From positions 3,038,001-3,102,000 of the forward strand of contig NZ_CP042331.1 of assembly GCF_008253865.1 (NCBI RefSeq): 64,000 bases of DNA. The letters run 5' to 3'. Below the pieces are notes generated by a model. The model saw nothing but the letters and a program-made list of their open reading frames with translations. It was not told the DNA's origin and searched no databases. Shown here piece after piece: positions 62,442-64,000 of this stretch. How positions within the stretch are numbered: the first letter of the stretch is position 1; each line of letters starts with the position of its first letter. Source of the stretch: Bosea sp. F3-2. GTDB lineage: Bacteria > Pseudomonadota > Alphaproteobacteria > Rhizobiales > Beijerinckiaceae. A program made the translations under genes and the position numbers.

Positions 62442-64000
62442 ATGACGAGCCCTGCCGGCCAGGCACCCGAGGCTTTGAACGAAAACGAAGCCTTTCGTCC
62501 GCATACCTCGCATTGGGGCGTGTTCTCGGCGCGGATGAAGGACGGCCAGCTCGAGGTGCGGCCGCATCCCGGCGATCCCGACCCCAACGACATCATCCAG
62601 AACTTCCCGGGCGCGCTGCGCCACCGCGCTCGCATCGCCCAGCCTATGGTGCGCCGCGGCTGGCTGGAAAACGGGCCGGGCCCCGACGACCGCCGCGGCC
62701 GCGACGAATATGTGCCGATGTCCTGGTCGGCAGTGCTCGACAAGCTCGCCGGGGAATTGCGCCGCGTGCGCGACGACCATGGCCCCGGCGCGATCTTCGG
62801 CGGCTCCTATGGCTGGGCCAGCGCCGGACGCTTCCATCATGCTCAGAGCCAGATCCACCGCTTCCTCAACACCTCGACCGGCGGCTATGTGAAGTCGGTC
62901 AACAGCTACTCCTCGGGAGCGTCCTCCGTCCTCGTGCCGCACATCATTGGCGACTACGAGGATCTGGTGAAACGCAACGTCTCCTGGGAGCAGATCGCCG
63001 AGCACAGCGAGATCGTGCTCGCCTTTGGCGGCATGGCGCTCAAGAACAGCATGGTCGCCGGCGGCAGCATCAGCCGGCATGTCGAGCGCGGCGCGATGGA
63101 GCGCGCCCAGGCGCGCGGCTGCGAATTCGTGCTGGTCAGCCCGCTGCGTGCCGACCTGCCGGCCGAGGCCGGCGCCGAATGGATCGCGAATATCCCCGGC
63201 AGCGATGCCGCGCTGATGCTGGCGCTCGTCCACACGCTCGTCGTCAACGGCTTGCACGACCGCAGCTTCCTCGACCGCTACACGGTCGGCTGGCCGGTCT
63301 TCCAGCGCTATCTGCTCGGCGAGAGCGACGGCCAACCCAAGGATGCCGCCTGGGCCGCTGCCATCACCGGCATGCCGGCCGAGGATATCGTGGCGCTCGC
63401 GAAGCGCCTGCACGGCAAGCGCGCGCTGATCGTCGTAGCGCATGCCCTGCAGCGCGCGGAGCATGGCGAGCAGCCGGTCTGGATGGGCATGGTGCTCGCG
63501 GCGGCGCTTGGCCAGATCGGCCTGCCCGGCGGCGGCTACGGCTACGCGCTCGGCGCCATCGCCTATTACGGCCGGCGCTACAATGCCGTGCCGATGCCGA
63601 CGCTCTCGCAGGGCAGGAATCCGGTCAGCGATTTCATCCCGGTCGCGCGCATCGCCGACATGCTGCTCAATCCGGGCACGACCTATCGCTACAATGGCCA
63701 GACCCGGACCTATCCCGAGATCAAGCTGGTCTACTGGGCCGGCGGCAACCCCTTCCACCACCATCAGGACCTCAACCGGCTGCGGCAGGCCTTCGCCCGC
63801 CTCGACACGCTTGTCGTCCATGAACTGGCCTGGACGGCGACGGCGCGCCATGCCGACATCGTGCTGCCCTGCACGATGACGCTGGAGCGCGAGGATATCG
63901 GCGGCAACGCCAACGACCCGCTCTTGGTGCCCATGCACCCGGTCGTCGCGCCCTATGGCGAGGCGCGCGATGACTATGCGATTTTCGCCGACCTCGCCGA
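62442..64000 (+). CDS. BisC/TorA-type molybdopterin oxidoreductase, C-terminus cut by window edge
   Basis: About 519 codons from the ATG at 62442 with AAGGATCGCGGC upstream; no stop before the window end. The N-terminus PEALNENEAFRPHTSHWGVFSARMKDGQLEVRPH... lacks a Tat signal, so a cytoplasmic BisC-like (biotin or methionine sulfoxide reductase) enzyme is more likely than periplasmic TorA or DmsA. Cofactor residues: SYSSGASSVLVPHIIGDYE holds the Mo-ligand Ser, with GGSYGWASAGRFHHAQSQIHRF and YWAGGNPFHHHQDLN. No N-terminal [4Fe-4S] CxxC motif. The full family length is about 750-800 residues. Confidence 0.9.
   Translation, partial: MTSPAGQAPEALNENEAFRPHTSHWGVFSARMKDGQLEVRPHPGDPDPNDIIQNFPGALRHRARIAQPMVRRGWLENGPGPDDRRGRDEYVPMSWSAVLDKLAGELRRVRDDHGPGAIFGGSYGWASAGRFHHAQSQIHRFLNTSTGGYVKSVNSYSSGASSVLVPHIIGDYEDLVKRNVSWEQIAEHSEIVLAFGGMALKNSMVAGGSISRHVERGAMERAQARGCEFVLVSPLRADLPAEAGAEWIANIPGSDAALMLALVHTLVVNGLHDRSFLDRYTVGWPVFQRYLLGESDGQPKDAAWAAAITGMPAEDIVALAKRLHGKRALIVVAHALQRAEHGEQPVWMGMVLAAALGQIGLPGGGYGYALGAIAYYGRRYNAVPMPTLSQGRNPVSDFIPVARIADMLLNPGTTYRYNGQTRTYPEIKLVYWAGGNPFHHHQDLNRLRQAFARLDTLVVHELAWTATARHADIVLPCTMTLEREDIGGNANDPLLVPMHPVVAPYGEARDDYAIFADLA

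Overview
The window is one contiguous piece of a high-GC alphaproteobacterial chromosome. It is most likely from the order Hyphomicrobiales (Rhizobiales), near Bosea, Bradyrhizobium or Methylobacterium. The evidence is an Irr-type Fur regulator with a Cys-Pro heme motif beside fabA-fabB-fabI, BioR-like boxes upstream of bioY-bioB-bioD, a perfect TTAA-N7-TTAA CtrA-type site, and many short palindromic intergenic repeats of the kind common in this order. The genus is an inference; there is no rRNA gene here to settle it.

Layout. 0-25 kb is mostly core genome: def-fmt, rmuC, an OsmC protein, an SsuABC-type importer, glnD, grpE, a TRIC-like channel, dapB-alkB, a Tim44-like protein, two cell-wall proteins with LAS-peptidase-like motifs (extensin-like lipoprotein and MepA), a Bug-type binding protein, a sppA-ihfB-lapA-ocd gene string, an Hsp70 relative and rpsA. 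25-39 kb holds lemA, an M48 protease, a Tat-type periplasmic protein with an HCCA isomerase-like gene, argG, fabI/fabB/fabA with divergent irr, a YbaY-META protein, an SH3 protein, a 2-hydroxyacid dehydrogenase, a HAD phosphatase and an NDUFA9-like protein, ending at a tRNA-Leu(CAG).

39.5-46.7 kb looks accessory. It is rich in small secreted or repeat-containing proteins (a Trp/Arg 11-residue repeat protein, a poly-Gly protein), plus a hemolysin III-like protein, an alpha/beta hydrolase, an acyltransferase and several unknown genes. No integrase or attachment-site duplication was found. 46.7-49.2 kb is a tightly overlapped bioYBD operon with BioR-like boxes.

50.5-58.8 kb is the most interesting part. 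A divergent LysR gene faces a nine-gene unit: a PotDABC-type importer, then two DAO-family flavoprotein subunits on either side of a small [2Fe-2S] subunit and a FAD/[2Fe-2S] subunit, then RidA. Most genes overlap by 4 nt. This resembles opine oxidase, HcnABC or D-hydroxyproline dehydrogenase assemblies, but it has two alternative catalytic flavoproteins and a dedicated importer. The end of the window carries hmgA with a divergent MarR gene, an enoyl-CoA hydratase, and the start of a BisC/TorA-type molybdoenzyme cut by the window edge.

Spread across the window are at least eight copies of a 90-150 bp inverted repeat whose ends read GTCAT...ATGAC, and a second family of hairpin elements ending in CTCTAG. 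Both lie almost only between genes.
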